A stretch of 64,000 nucleotides of DNA, from contig OX459104.1 in the NCBI GenBank assembly GCA_949775045.1, positions 910,001 to 974,000 of the forward strand. The letters are read 5' to 3'. This document shows, piece after piece, positions 1-12,100 of the stretch. This DNA comes from Metridium senile (lineage: Eukaryota; Cnidaria; Anthozoa; Actiniaria; Metridiidae). The notes under the pieces are model-generated. The model was not told where the DNA came from. It saw only the letters and a list, made by a program, of their open reading frames with translations, and did no database searches. Made by a program: the position numbers and the translations under genes. Each line of letters starts with the position of its first letter. Position 1 is the first letter of the stretch.

Positions 1-753
1 AAGGCCCAGTATCGACCGGGATGCTTTGCGGCCGTTTGTTTGTTTGTTAAATGGCTCTCTCTAATTGGCCAAAACCCGCTTGAGTTCAAAGTCCATGGCC
101 GTACGGAGATACGAAAAATATCACATATCAACATACATGAAAGTAGCGAACTCTTTCGACGAACCTTTGAGCTTTTGAGTGTTTCTGAATATCCTTAAAT
201 GCATCCCTGAGAAGAAAACTATGTGTAATAGTATGCGGTGAATATAATAAAGGATTGGGCATGGTATGTTATGTGTATTTCTGTTGTATTATCAAAGTAA
301 CGATATTGATTAACTCGATTTGTCCGCTTTGTTATTATTAAGCAATCGTTGTAGTAAAAATATGTTTAAGAAAGTTGAGCTCCAAATATAAATAATGTTA
401 ATAAGTATTTTTAATGTCCATAGTATATTATCGTCTCGTCTGAGCAGCTCTATGGCATATTTTAACTGCTAGTCCGTGGATCGGAATGAGATGCCTGTGA
501 AGCGGCCGAGTTGGTTATAATCTATTTAAACATCAAAGCTTGTTATTTACATCTATGTACGGAAAATATACAAAATATTGCGGCACAGATGTTGTAAAAT
601 ACATAGAGAACTTAAATACAGTGAAATGTTTTGAGATATTAGCAGGATTACTTAGGATTATTTGGATTGAGAAGGCATTATGAACTTTGATAATTTCGTG
701 ATACACGAAATTAGGTCGAGGCACGCAAAGCATCCCGGTCGATACTGGGCCTT
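1..753. mobile_element. Non-autonomous DNA transposon with 30-bp perfect TIRs
   Basis: Bases 1-30 are repeated exactly in reverse complement at 724-753; the TIR begins AAGGCCCAGTATCGACCGGG. The interior has no coding capacity. The left target duplication is cut off by the window edge, so the superfamily is not assigned. Confidence 0.75.
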
Positions 754-1692
754 TAAGGTGTATTAAAGAGTAATACACTAAAGAGTGTTTCACGGGTTAA
801 TGAAAACCACTCATAACCTTCATCTAGTAACAAGTTTAGGTAGTTTAATCAAAAGAAAATAATGTTCATAGTATATTGAATATTTTTTTATTTCGTTATT
901 GTTATTTATTCACCTATAATTGATTTATTTACTGTATTTTTATTAGTTCAATCTACACTAAAATAAGCAACAAAGCTTTCTATAAGTAATCATTATAATC
1001 GATAAAAATAACTCTACGAGCCAGCTCGACTTTACTCAACGAAGTATCTCCCTTTTTGTTGATAAAATATTCTGTAGTAATATACTTTAATATATTAAAA
1101 TAATATTGATAAATAAGTGTGTTTTCAATGAAGTATTTATAGATATTTTTAGATTTAACATCCAGTGTTCTTGTTGGGCAGATATGGTTGCCCTGGTAAC
1201 CAATCAGCCCTACAGTCACGTGATGTACTCTATGCTATCCATGATGCATTGCAAGCTGTTGTTAATGTAGTTTTTATTCATCAACTTTTAGTACGTATCT
1301 AGTACTCCAATGCTTTTCAAATAGGAGCCAGCTTTTTACAGCACTTTAAAGAACATTTGACCTTCTTGGCCTGCTAAACAAACTCAAACCTTGCAATGCA
1401 TCATGGTATTCTTACAGCATCTTTCAGAACGATTGTAACACAAAGTTCAAAGGAACTATGGGTAATCTACAATGAAAGCTAATGCAATGTGCGCTTTTTA
1501 AAGTTAGCTAATGTATTTAAATATTAGTGATAATTTGTTAATATTTTACAAAAAAGTTTATTATTATTATTATTAGCGAATATTTATTTTTAAGTTTTAA
1601 GTTTATAACTAGTGAGTAATATTTACAATGTGGTCTTTTATTATTTGATATTTCTTAGTTATTGTGCAAGCTTTGTGTTTATTCCATTCAGT

Positions 1693-1927
1693 TATACACC
1701 TACTTGCAGTAAGGTTGTCATACAAAATAGAACATTTGTCACATAGAAAATAGAACATTTGTGATTTAGTGCGAAAGAAATTAATTAAAAGACAAAAGAG
1801 AGAGTTCAGCTTGAGTGATCTTCTTTTGTCTTTTAATCAATTCCTATCGTACTAAATCCTAATGTTCTATTTTCTTTATAACAAATATATATTTTTGTAT
1901 GACAACCTTACTGCAACTAGGTGTATA
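1693..1927. mobile_element. MITE with ~33-bp TIRs and TA ends
   Basis: TATACACCTA at the left and its complement at the right, both continuing into a shared TTGCAGTAAGGTTGTCATAC. Inner halves also pair around 1735-1870. TATA ends suggest a TA target, as in Tc1/mariner-like elements. Confidence 0.75.
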
Positions 1928-2261
1928 GTAATGTTTTATTATTAGGTTCATAGGATGTGTATTGCTGGAGGATTTTAGCCTTTTGCCGGATTATTCACCC
2001 ACACCTTCACTCACACCTTCCTTGTTTGTTGTCCCATTTCAGATCACGTCATGCTACCCTTGGGAATTGTTTCTTTCACATGTAAATGATATAACACGTT
2101 CATCACAAAAGAACAATTCTCAAGGTAATGACAAATGGTTTGAAATGGGCAATTCGCATACGGAGGTAAAGAGGTCTTTTAAGTAGCAATGTTCGTGTAG
2201 AGCCGCAATCTTAAAAACATTTGTACTTGAAAATTTGTAATTTTTTTCAAATTGTAAATTT

Positions 2262-3708
2262 TTTTCAAGAAAACAACTCAATGCTAGCATGTAGAGATTT
2301 TGTCTGCGCATGCGTTTGTTTTGATGATAAAATTCCTTTTCACGTCGAATGAAAGAATTTTATGCTGACATGGAACATTTAGTTTGCAATCTCATCTTGT
2401 ACAACTATGTTCAAGAACCGAATTACTGAGATATCAAATGTTGACCGTCTACTAGTGCGCTGTAGTTAATTATTTCAATCGAACAAACTACGGATGGAAA
2501 AATATCACACGTCAAAGTCTGGCAAAAGTGGATAAAAGGACCAGAACTTCGAACTTTCGAATACAAGTTTGGGCGCTAATTTAATCTATTAGGTAAACAT
2601 AACAGTATAAGTCATTACCAACACGATACTGTTTGTATTTAATCATATTGGGAGATATTATACGCCCTCGGTCGTCAATAAAACTGCCTTGGTTACCTCG
2701 AGTGCGTGCGAAATCCTTAGAATTCATCTTATAATTTTGATATCTTAAACATCGTGCCCCAGCGAATTTACTTCAGAAATAGCTTTTTACATGTTTATAT
2801 TTTGCAAAACTAAGCTTTTTAGGTAGTAACTTTTGGTCCCGCAATGTGATCCAAAGCGATTTTGTGTACGTGGTTTTATGCATATTTTCGCTCAAAACAA
2901 CATGCAAATTTTAGCGAACTATTTTTTATTCTTGAATTAAGAATTAAAGTTGGCTTTATAGGCAAAAACCTTAATGGCTCCCATAAAATCTAAATATATA
3001 ATTACATTCTAGATAAATATTTTAGATTATAAAATACAGGTTGTTGAAGTTCGTCAAATTTATCACAGTGAAACAGGGCCTAAACCATGTTGTAAACACT
3101 GCTTGAAATCATATCCAGGGACAACGAGTTTCTACAAAAATAGCTCAGTTTTGTGAAAAGTAAACATGGAAATGTCAATTTCTTTAAACGTTTTTTTGGG
3201 GCACGATGTTTAAGATATAAAAATTCTATGATGAATTGCGAGAAGTTCGCACTCAATATTGCTGATATTGACATCAACACGCCGGTTTACTTGACGATCT
3301 AAGGCGTCTAATATCTCCTAATATAATGCAATGCACAAAGTAGCGTGTTGGTTATAACTTCTACGAAAAGTTTTGACCTGCACATTGGTTTATCGTCCAA
3401 CATGCTACTTGAAAGTACGCAGTTCTGGTCTTTCTTTTCACTTTGGTCGGACTTTGACGTGTGATATTTTGCAATCCGGAGTTTGTTCGATTGAAATAAT
3501 CAACTACAGCGCACTAGTAGACGGACAACATTTGATATCTCAGTAATTCGGTTCATGAACATAATTGTGAAAGATGAGATTGCAAACCAAAGGTTCCATG
3601 TCAGCATAAAATTATTTCATTCGACGTGAAAAGGAATTTTAGCATCAAAACAAACGCATGCGCAGACAAAATCTCTACATGCTCTCAATGCTCACTTTTC
3701 AAGATGTC
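2262..3708. mobile_element. Large fold-back element with ~0.6-kb diverged arms
   Basis: The left arm (about 2262-2885) and right arm (about 3080-3708) match in reverse complement along most of their length, for example 2410-2520 with 3450-3561 and 2740-2760 with 3198-3220. A loop of about 200 bp separates them. No transposase frame is present. Confidence 0.7.
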
Positions 3709-3756
3709 TGCTACCCAGAATGCATTGTCCTTAGACTTTAAACCGGAACCGTTGAT

Positions 3757-3976
3757 ATAGAGTGCTTACACATGTCCATGAAATAAAATCTAAATAGTTA
3801 CTAACTCAACTGGAACAGCTTTAGTAACAATACACAGTATTGAGTATTTGATTTCCCTTGTGTATTGTTACTAAAGCTGTTCCAGTTGAGTGATAGTGAC
3901 TAATAGTCACTAAATAAAAACTATTAGTTAGGAACTATTTAGATTCTATTTCATGGACATAGTGTAAGCACTCTAT
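3757..3976. mobile_element. 220-bp MITE with nested inverted repeats
   Basis: Outer TIRs start ATAGAGTGCTTACAC and include TCCATGAAATA. A second, inner pair (3805-3838 with 3860-3892) is nearly perfect. Its terminal sequence is the same family as the 51-bp array at 35690-36110. Confidence 0.75.
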
Positions 3977-4183
3977 GTATAGAAGTTAATAAAATTTTGA
4001 ACTTCATCCAAAATGGCTACGTAGACCATGACGTCACAATTTTCCAAGATGGCTGTCGTGACGTCATATATAATCTACATATCTAGTTAAAATTTAATGG
4101 CCAAAACAACCTATTTAAAGTTTCTTCTTAATAATTATTACATGCATACTAGATTTTCAAAAAGTCTGACCTAAATTTGTTAA

Positions 4184-5045
4184 ATGAGTATAGAGTTTGA
4201 TGTATCGCATATGGAAAGCGATGTAGTGCTCAAACTGTTATATCTATCTGATATACTCCTATTTGTCACAATCAAATCTACTGTCAACACTCTGAAGCCT
4301 GCAAAGTATGTCGATAATTCTTCTTATATTATCGATTTATTCATAGCATATTTTGGTTGTACGTGTTTATGTTATATGACCATCACAAGTTGTTGCAGTG
4401 GTAGATGACGAAACTAATATTTCTTGAAAAACGTTTAATAAATCACAAATTCTGTTCATATTACTGACATTCTTTGCAGGCTTTAGAGTGGGGACTGTAG
4501 CTTTGGCTGCGTCAACGATTTTTGAAATAGATGTAACTTTAAATTTAGAATGCTGTTATATGGAATAGATCAGTGTTGGTCATTTTTGTCCATTTTTTCA
4601 TGAATAAGAACGATGGTGAGCTCTGAGCATGAAATTCTATACACCTGTTTCGAAAGACGTTGTCCTGTCGAAGCTGTAGTCAACACTCCCAAGTCTACAA
4701 AGGATGTCGGTATTTTCATCTTAGTTTTGAAATAAAATGAATGTATTTCAATAGTCCATTTCACAGTTCCGTTCAGTGACCACGAATGATAGTTCCAAGT
4801 CGAGGTTCGAGTTGCTGCGCATGATAACTTATAGTCTGCAAAGGATGTTGGTATTTCGTCTCTTGTTATCGATTTATTCATAGCATATTTTAGTTGGTTG
4901 TACGTGTTTATGTTATATGACCATCACAAGTTGTTGCAATGGTAGATGATGAAACAACTATTTCTTGAAAAAAACCGTGTAATAAATCACAAATTATGTT
5001 CATATTACCGACATCCTTTGCAGGCTTTAGAGTGTGTTTAAAATG
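4184..5045. mobile_element. Degraded copies of the 43.45-kb MITE family, with a nested MITE half
   Basis: Fragments share the CACTCTGAAGCCTGCAAAG terminal block and the GGTTGTACGTGTTTATG interior with the element at 43450-43981. A piece at about 4750-4830 instead matches the 31939-32072 MITE, showing nesting. It overlaps the likely 3' UTR of the Kv gene. Confidence 0.6.
4873..4878 (-). terminator. Candidate AATAAA poly(A) signal for the Kv gene
   Basis: AATAAA on the minus strand about 250 nt past the channel stop codon. It lies inside a MITE-derived repeat (4184-5045), so the mRNA end may be transposon-supplied. No other strong signal was noticed closer. Context alone supports it. Confidence 0.3.
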
Positions 5046-5129
5046 CGTTTAAAATGCTTTAGAGTGTGTTAAAATGCGTTACTGATGTGAAATCGCTGTA
5101 ATGTTTGAACGAGGTGTTAAATGCAATTA

Positions 5130-8100
5130 TCATACTAGAGTGGCCTCGAATAAATCTGCATTCGTTAATATATCTATAACGGTACTCTCACTAGACCTAA
5201 TTGACGGTAACATGATATTGACCGATGCAGGCTTACCGGGGGGAATACGATTACTAATCGACCTGCCGTTCGGGTTCTCCACCTCAGTCTCTTCAATCGG
5301 ATTCAAAATATTTGAAGCGTTTTCTTTACGTTCTTTCGATTCAATATCGAGATCGAGAGAGTGCGACATCGATGCTGAACTGATACTGCCGACACTGCTG
5401 ATACCAGAGTCTCCGAAAAACATCCTGGCCTTACGACGATCGGGCGAAGGGAGACTTGCTGGCCGTTTGGCAAGAAGTACATTTCCAGATAGTTTAGTTT
5501 GTAATGGTTCATGTCCGTTGTAAATAACAGTATTGTCTGTACGCTGTAACCTCGGTGAAGGAGTTCTGCGTTTAGAACCGTTCCCGTGATCAGAGCTTCC
5601 CGAAGGCTTAATTGTAGACGTTGAACTGTCAATGTCTTTACATCGTGAAACTTCATCGTGTTCATTTTCTGTTCTCTCTCCTTCTTTTTTTCTACATATG
5701 TTATCGGAATGATCGCGAATCCTTTCCGAAGAGCATACATCACCTGGGACATGTCGCGTTCTTTCCGAGGACGAATCATAGCCGGAAATGTCACGAAATC
5801 TTTCCGAAGACCGCGCATTGTCAGAAATATCCCGAACTATTTCCGGTGGAAGCCCGAAAAATTCAGACGTCCCTTGATTAAGATTACTGCTAGTTCTCAA
5901 ATGATTAGATTCAGTGTATTCTCCATCCTCAAAACTTGTAGATGAGAAGAAAACGGAGCCGTCTAGACCCGTCGGGATGGCGTACAGAGCGTACTTTCTA
6001 CCGGCTTGGTCCTTGACTCGTGTAATTGGCCTCAGTTGAACATCCGGGGACTTTCTCTTAGAGTCATTATCAAAACTGTCGAGCGTGGTTGGCGAGCTTG
6101 TATTTCTTTGACGTGGAGAGGGTTTCATCGAGTGTACTGCAGGAGACGCTTCTGGGCCCTCATTGGTTTCATCCCAGACAGCAATGCAAGGTGACGTAGC
6201 GGTGTCACGTGTTGTCGACGTATTTAGCTGCGGCGTGTGGGGAGAATATAACAGCCGATCATCAGCACTTAGTGGCAGGTCTCCGCTCCGTGGACTAAGC
6301 GCAGATGTGATCTGATTGGGATTAAGTCTGTCACCACCAACCTGCAGAAGTCCTGCCAAACTTAAAACCTTCTGAAACCAAGGATAGTTAAGAACGTCGA
6401 GCTGGTTCAGCTGTATTTTCTGTTCTGTGGTGTTCCCCAAGGATAACTCTGGGCCTTGGCGGCGTTGAAGGAGACTTCGTGGCTCCTCCGTTGACCTCTG
6501 TTCATACATTGTGAGAGGATGGCTAAGTGGGACACTACAAGCACGAATGATACATGGGGATGATGGGTTAACAATGTGATTCACCTCAGCCGGCATGGAG
6601 TGTGGTCGGTGAAGTTTATGTCTTGGATTAGAAATAACATTTAGGTTATCATTATCACGATTATGTTCTTCAGAGATAGATGGAAGACTACCATTTGAGA
6701 CGGAACCTAGTGGAGTTCGCCTTCCCCTTGAATACTGATCTATTTCAGTATCACTTTGAGCATGTTCGGTTTGTTCCGGGGAAGTAACTGTTGGTATAGT
6801 ATGAGCAACGCCGTCTTTTCGATAAGGTTGAAATCCACGTTTCTCGACAGTAGTCGAATCTTCTCGTTTCTCACGTTCTTCCTCTTTTTCATTCCCACTT
6901 CCCATATTTCTATTTCCATCGTGTTCTTGTGATGTTACCGCATGGTTCAATGTCTGTGATATCGTATCATCCTCCTCCTTTTGATACGAGACGTTCACGT
7001 AGCTTGAAACTGGCATTGACTTTGGTCGGACCTTTCCTGTCCGACCAGAATTACGCCTCCCGTCGAGTAGGGGAGGGGAGGGTGTTTGACGATTTGTTTC
7101 GTCATCCTGAGTACCGCGTGTTGTTGTAGTATTCTCTGTTAAAGAAGGCAGAGTTGGGGAAGTGGCTTGGTTGACTACTTTGACAGGAGCAAGCATATTG
7201 GCCTGCATTTGGCCCAATGCCCTCGTTAACGTGTTCCCCTCCTGTTGTTGTTCTGTGACGTCAAAAGTGAAGACGGCGTGCTGACGTCGTAAAGGCGACG
7301 AGCCACGCCGCTGATTCAATTGCCTGTGGACGCACAGAGAATCATCAGAGTGTTCTCCTAGCGACTTCTTTGATTCAATATTCTTCATGCCGGCATTGTT
7401 CAACAAATCCCCGGTATCGGACTTAGCCCGGATTCTCGGTACAGCTAATGGACTAGGATGACACGGAGTACCGGAGGTTTGCGTCCCGGATGACACTCTT
7501 GTCAGACTTTTATGCGTGATACTACGAGGTCTGTGCTGGATTGTCACGCTATCTCGTCTAGGTTCGACAGGTTTTGGCTCTATGCTACGTTTACTACTGT
7601 CAGAACGTAACAGTACTTCAGCAGAAAGGGCTTTTCTGGTGTCACACGCTTCGCAGCTCAAGGAATGATAGAATCCTTTAGATTTACTCTCATCCTTATC
7701 AGTGCTATTATCTGCAGAGAGGATCTTTCTTTCTCCTTTAGCCTTATTCAAAGCTTTGTTCTGCCAGTGTTTGGCTGTGAATCCAACTATGTAGACACTA
7801 CCACGGCGACCGCGGCGGCCACGAGGAGAGCCCTGGCTTGAATCGGCCGAGAGCGACTTTGTTTGTATAGCTTTCTTCCTGTTTGCAATTGACTTGTCAG
7901 ATTTATCAGAAAGCGATGTCATACTGCCCGCTTCATTAAGTCTGATTGACACTGGTGACTTAGGACACTGCGGCGAAGGTTCCTTTGGGCTCGGCTCACC
8001 ACTCCCAGTTAACACAACATGGGGGATGGGCTGAAGTATCATAGAACTACGTCTATTAGCGACCTGTTCTTGGGGGTCAGCTGGTTTGCTATGAATGTCG

Positions 8101-9101
8101 GGAACGATCAGGGTGCCGTTTTGATTTGGTTCTGTGAGGCTTGCTATTGAACCCCTAGGTGTAAGTCGAGGTGTAATTCCGACAGGGGAGTATAATGTTC
8201 TCGGTGATCTAAGGAGAGGAGAGGGACTAAAGCGTCCTGAATTACGAGGCGTTCTTCGGGAAATGTTCGGGTTTTCGGGATCATCGTCGTCCCGAGCTCC
8301 TTCTTCCATAAGTTGTGTAATAACGTTCGGTTTTTGATCGTTGGCAGCAAAAGGCTGTGCAACTCGGAGAGCCGAAGCGGCTCCGAAGATAAGCGGTCGT
8401 TTTCTCTTCGGTAAATTCATCCGTGCCTTTGCATGCGAGTAGTAGAGTGAAAAGTTACTAACTATTACAGGAACCGGAAGAGCAATCATTAGAACACCGC
8501 TGACAGCACATAGTGAGCCCACGATCTTTCCTTGCCAGGTCATCGGTACCATGTCTCCGTATCCTAACGTTGTCATGGTAACCACAGCCCACCAAAACCC
8601 GTGGGGGATAGTCTTGAATTGTGATTTTGCGTGATCTTTTTCAGCGTAGTAGATAATACTAGAAAATATTACCACACCAATAGATAGAAAGAATGCTAAA
8701 AGAAACAGTTCACTACAACTTGACTTTAATGTATGACCAAGAATCTGAAGACCATAGGAATGGCGGGAAAGTTTAAATATCCTGAACACACGAATCAATC
8801 TGATGACACGAAACACCACCATGGTTTGAATGTCTGACTTATTCAACGTTATTTGAAGATAAAACGGTAAAATTGCAAAGAAATCGATCCAATTCATCGG
8901 CATTTTACAAAACGCAAGTTTGTTGGGTGAGGCTATTATTCGGATTACAAACTCCAGTGTGAAGGCCGCGACACAGAAAGCCTCAATGTAGAAGATGATG
9001 TTATTGGGTGTGCTGTCAGGTTGACTGAAGTATGGCATAGTCTCTAGACAGAAGATTGCTACAGATGTGATGATGAGGAAGAGAGTAAGGAAGGCAACCA
9101 T
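5130..9101 (-). CDS. Kv channel coding exon 2: S1-S6 core and giant C-terminal tail
   Basis: One uninterrupted 3,972-nt exon encoding residues 182-1504. S1 about 182-204, S2 215-237, S3 252-268, S4 274-296 with R/K every third residue (R279, R282, R285, R288, K291, R294), S5 311-334, pore helix and filter 348-366, S6 372-400. The tail is Ser/Pro/Arg-rich and looks disordered. It has five R-R-x-S sites (target serines 534, 616, 699, 782, 866), four R-x-x-S-x-P motifs (S876, S1016, S1037, S1397), a 13-residue repeat (1279-1317), D-S-G-I-S-S at 1412-1417, and a C-terminal T-L-V. Short islands with more hydrophobic content (about 610-679, 1080-1106 and 1216-1243) may be conserved. The stop TGA is at 5132-5130. 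Open frames on the opposite strand are treated as shadows. Confidence 0.93.
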   Translation of the reverse strand: MVAFLTLFLIITSVAIFCLETMPYFSQPDSTPNNIIFYIEAFCVAAFTLEFVIRIIASPNKLAFCKMPMNWIDFFAILPFYLQITLNKSDIQTMVVFRVIRLIRVFRIFKLSRHSYGLQILGHTLKSSCSELFLLAFFLSIGVVIFSSIIYYAEKDHAKSQFKTIPHGFWWAVVTMTTLGYGDMVPMTWQGKIVGSLCAVSGVLMIALPVPVIVSNFSLYYSHAKARMNLPKRKRPLIFGAASALRVAQPFAANDQKPNVITQLMEEGARDDDDPENPNISRRTPRNSGRFSPSPLLRSPRTLYSPVGITPRLTPRGSIASLTEPNQNGTLIVPDIHSKPADPQEQVANRRSSMILQPIPHVVLTGSGEPSPKEPSPQCPKSPVSIRLNEAGSMTSLSDKSDKSIANRKKAIQTKSLSADSSQGSPRGRRGRRGSVYIVGFTAKHWQNKALNKAKGERKILSADNSTDKDESKSKGFYHSLSCEACDTRKALSAEVLLRSDSSKRSIEPKPVEPRRDSVTIQHRPRSITHKSLTRVSSGTQTSGTPCHPSPLAVPRIRAKSDTGDLLNNAGMKNIESKKSLGEHSDDSLCVHRQLNQRRGSSPLRRQHAVFTFDVTEQQQEGNTLTRALGQMQANMLAPVKVVNQATSPTLPSLTENTTTTRGTQDDETNRQTPSPPLLDGRRNSGRTGKVRPKSMPVSSYVNVSYQKEEDDTISQTLNHAVTSQEHDGNRNMGSGNEKEEEREKREDSTTVEKRGFQPYRKDGVAHTIPTVTSPEQTEHAQSDTEIDQYSRGRRTPLGSVSNGSLPSISEEHNRDNDNLNVISNPRHKLHRPHSMPAEVNHIVNPSSPCIIRACSVPLSHPLTMYEQRSTEEPRSLLQRRQGPELSLGNTTEQKIQLNQLDVLNYPWFQKVLSLAGLLQVGGDRLNPNQITSALSPRSGDLPLSADDRLLYSPHTPQLNTSTTRDTATSPCIAVWDETNEGPEASPAVHSMKPSPRQRNTSSPTTLDSFDNDSKRKSPDVQLRPITRVKDQAGRKYALYAIPTGLDGSVFFSSTSFEDGEYTESNHLRTSSNLNQGTSEFFGLPPEIVRDISDNARSSERFRDISGYDSSSERTRHVPGDVCSSERIRDHSDNICRKKEGERTENEHDEVSRCKDIDSSTSTIKPSGSSDHGNGSKRRTPSPRLQRTDNTVIYNGHEPLQTKLSGNVLLAKRPASLPSPDRRKARMFFGDSGISSVGSISSASMSHSLDLDIESKERKENASNILNPIEETEVENPNGRSISNRIPPGKPASVNIMLPSIRSSESTVIDILTNADLFEATLV

Positions 9102-12100
9102 CTGAAATAACAGAGAAGAGGATCAATGATAATGAATTATGATGACGATTAATTGATGTTAATGATGACCAGTAATGATAATGATGATAATTAATGAAGA
9201 TGATAGTGATGATAATGACGATAAATGTATGACGATGACCGGTAATGGTAATGATGACTAATCTACCAAAAGAAATAAAATCGATAGAGAACACTAACAA
9301 CTTTAAAAAACACCTTATTAATCACATCATATCTCATTAAAACATCTACTTTTTTTTTCTTTCCTAATTTATCCTCTTTTTTATAGTGTTTATCGTAAAT
9401 TATTATTGTAAATAATTTAAATAATATTAGAAATTTTTAGCATATAGTATATTTAGCTTAAGTTATATAATAAAGTTTGTATGTATGTATGTATGTAATT
9501 TATGATAACGCGCGATGACAATGATGATGATAATAGCTGGAAAGCCTTTGAAAGGAGCTCAATAAAGTTTGTATGTATGTATGTAATTTATGATAACGAT
9601 GACGATGATGATGATAATAATTTATCATGATGACGATGATGACAATCCATGATCATGATAGTGATGAGCACAACGATAAATGACGATTAATTTAGGACAG
9701 CAATGACCGGTTATGATAATAATGATGATAATTAATGATAATAATGATGCACATGACAATGATGATAACTAATGACATCACCTATGGTTATGATAAATTT
9801 TGTCAATTTCTCATTAACTATTAATAGGTTTTATAAATATCTTAAGAATTCATAGAGTTCAAACACTAAGTGTGCAACATAAATACCACTAAATTATGCA
9901 AATTATTTTGTTCTCTATTGTTTAATCAACACTATTTAGTGGTAAATAGTACAAAGTATTGCACACTTTTAGTGTTTGTACTCTATAATTTTAAAATTTT
10001 AATAATTTGAACAGACCTATATTTTAAATGTTGTCAAAGTTTATACTTTCTTTTACAAATAATAATATATTATATATATTATTATTATTATTTATATTAT
10101 TGCCTATCCAAATCTGCTCTATGCGCTTTACAAAATTCAAACAACAGCACTACTAGAAACAAAATGAGACACAACTCTCTACACTCAATGACTATTACTA
10201 AACATCAATCGTGATTTTAAAAACTAGGATTTAACTCTGCAGCTATTTAACACAAACGCATTCAAATTCGCATTAAACGTAAGCGTTTTTAAAGTGGAAA
10301 CAAGAGAGCATCGTGAGGCCATTAGACAGAAGCACACTGAATGACTACATACCAAAAAAATCATGAGATATGAGAGTGAATGTGAAAATAAATGAAAACA
10401 TGATAAAATCAATAAATTAATGAAAAAATGAATCTATGAAAAAAATGAATAAATGAATGAATGAATATATGAATGAATGAAAATAAATAAATAAACGAAC
10501 GAATGAAAACAAAAATGAATGAATGAATATATGAAAACAAATATGAATGAATGAAAAAATGAATGACATAAAAAATGAATGAATAAGTGAAAAAATGAAT
10601 ACAAAATGATTGAATGAATGAATGGCCGGACGAACGAATAAAAAGCCAGACGGAATAAATGAATTCATTAATAGAACTATAAAAAAAAACTTATTAACGA
10701 ACATGACTAAATAATTAACTAAATAAACGATTAAATCAACAGAGATGAAAAAGACAAAAAGTTTGCCTGACAGAAGGCACGTTCCACAAGGTTAAAAAAT
10801 CCTATATAAACTCAATACCAAACGCCAAGAAAGATAAGATAATAGGTTAACATTTAATAGGGCCTTACGCCATTTTGTCTGGACTCAATTGATTGAATTA
10901 AGAAAACCAATATATATCACAAAGCACTTTAAAAGGATTACGTTTTAGCGCCTAAATGAATACATTATAGTAAAGATTGTATAGTAAAGATATAAGTGGG
11001 AAGGGATGATACGATTGAAATAAATAAAGAAACGGGCAGAAAAAAGATAATGAAAGAGGATGAATGAATGGATGGATGAATGGATGGATACGTAAAAAGA
11101 CTACGTTTAACCGCCTAATGAATACATTATAGTAAAGGTAATATAGTAACGATATATGTGGGAAGGGATGATACGATTGAAATAAATAAATAGATGGGCA
11201 GAGAAAAGATAATGAAAGAGGATGAATGAATGGGTGGATGAATGAATGGATGGTTTGTAAAAAGACTAATGAATACATTATAGTAAAGGTAATATAGTAA
11301 CGATATATGTGGGAAGGGAATGATACGATTGAAATAAATAAATAGATGGGCAGAATAAAGATAATGAAAGAGGATAAATGACAACTTAATAAATACAAAA
11401 ATAAATGAGCGCACTATTACCGATACATAGTGTGGGCTTGATGTATGATGAAATATCGAGTAAACATTTAATAAAAAGTATATTAACTTCTTAGTGACCA
11501 CGCAAACGAAGTCGTAAATAACGACATGGAGTCTGTTGACTGTATGACATATACAGCGAGGGCGGCCTTGCAAATAAACCAGCTCCAAAGCAGCCAACGT
11601 GATTATGATGCCACGTTGTGGAAGAAAATAAGATTTATATTAATGACGATTTTCCCACTAGAGGGAAGAGAAATCTTTCCTAAGGAAAAACCGTTTGTCA
11701 ACGTGTTCCTCTAAATATGAATCAAACAAAATAAGTTGAAATTCCCATTTTCATCCGTCCAGACAATTTGTTCGTCATAAGTAGATTTGTCCGTATTAAG
11801 ACGAGTAGTCCGTTCAGTCAATTTGTCCGTCCAGGCGATTTGTCCTTCTAACATTGCTGCACGGACAGATCGTCGTGAATTCAACAATTCAAAAATCGAA
11901 GGAAAATTAATCGCTCTCGATAAAAAATCGAACAACAATAACTCGTTCTCAATAGAAAAATCGAACAAAAATTACTCGCTTTCGATAAAAAAAATCAAGG
12001 AAAATTACTCGCTCTCGATAAAAAATCGAACAAAAATAACTCGCTCTCGATAAAAAATCCAACAAAATTACTCGCTCTCGATAAAAAATCAAGCGAATAC

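Noticed and set aside
5101..5523. 140-codon open frame on the plus strand under the channel tail
   Set aside because: Lies wholly antisense to the confirmed coding exon; the composition mirrors the codons of the opposite strand.
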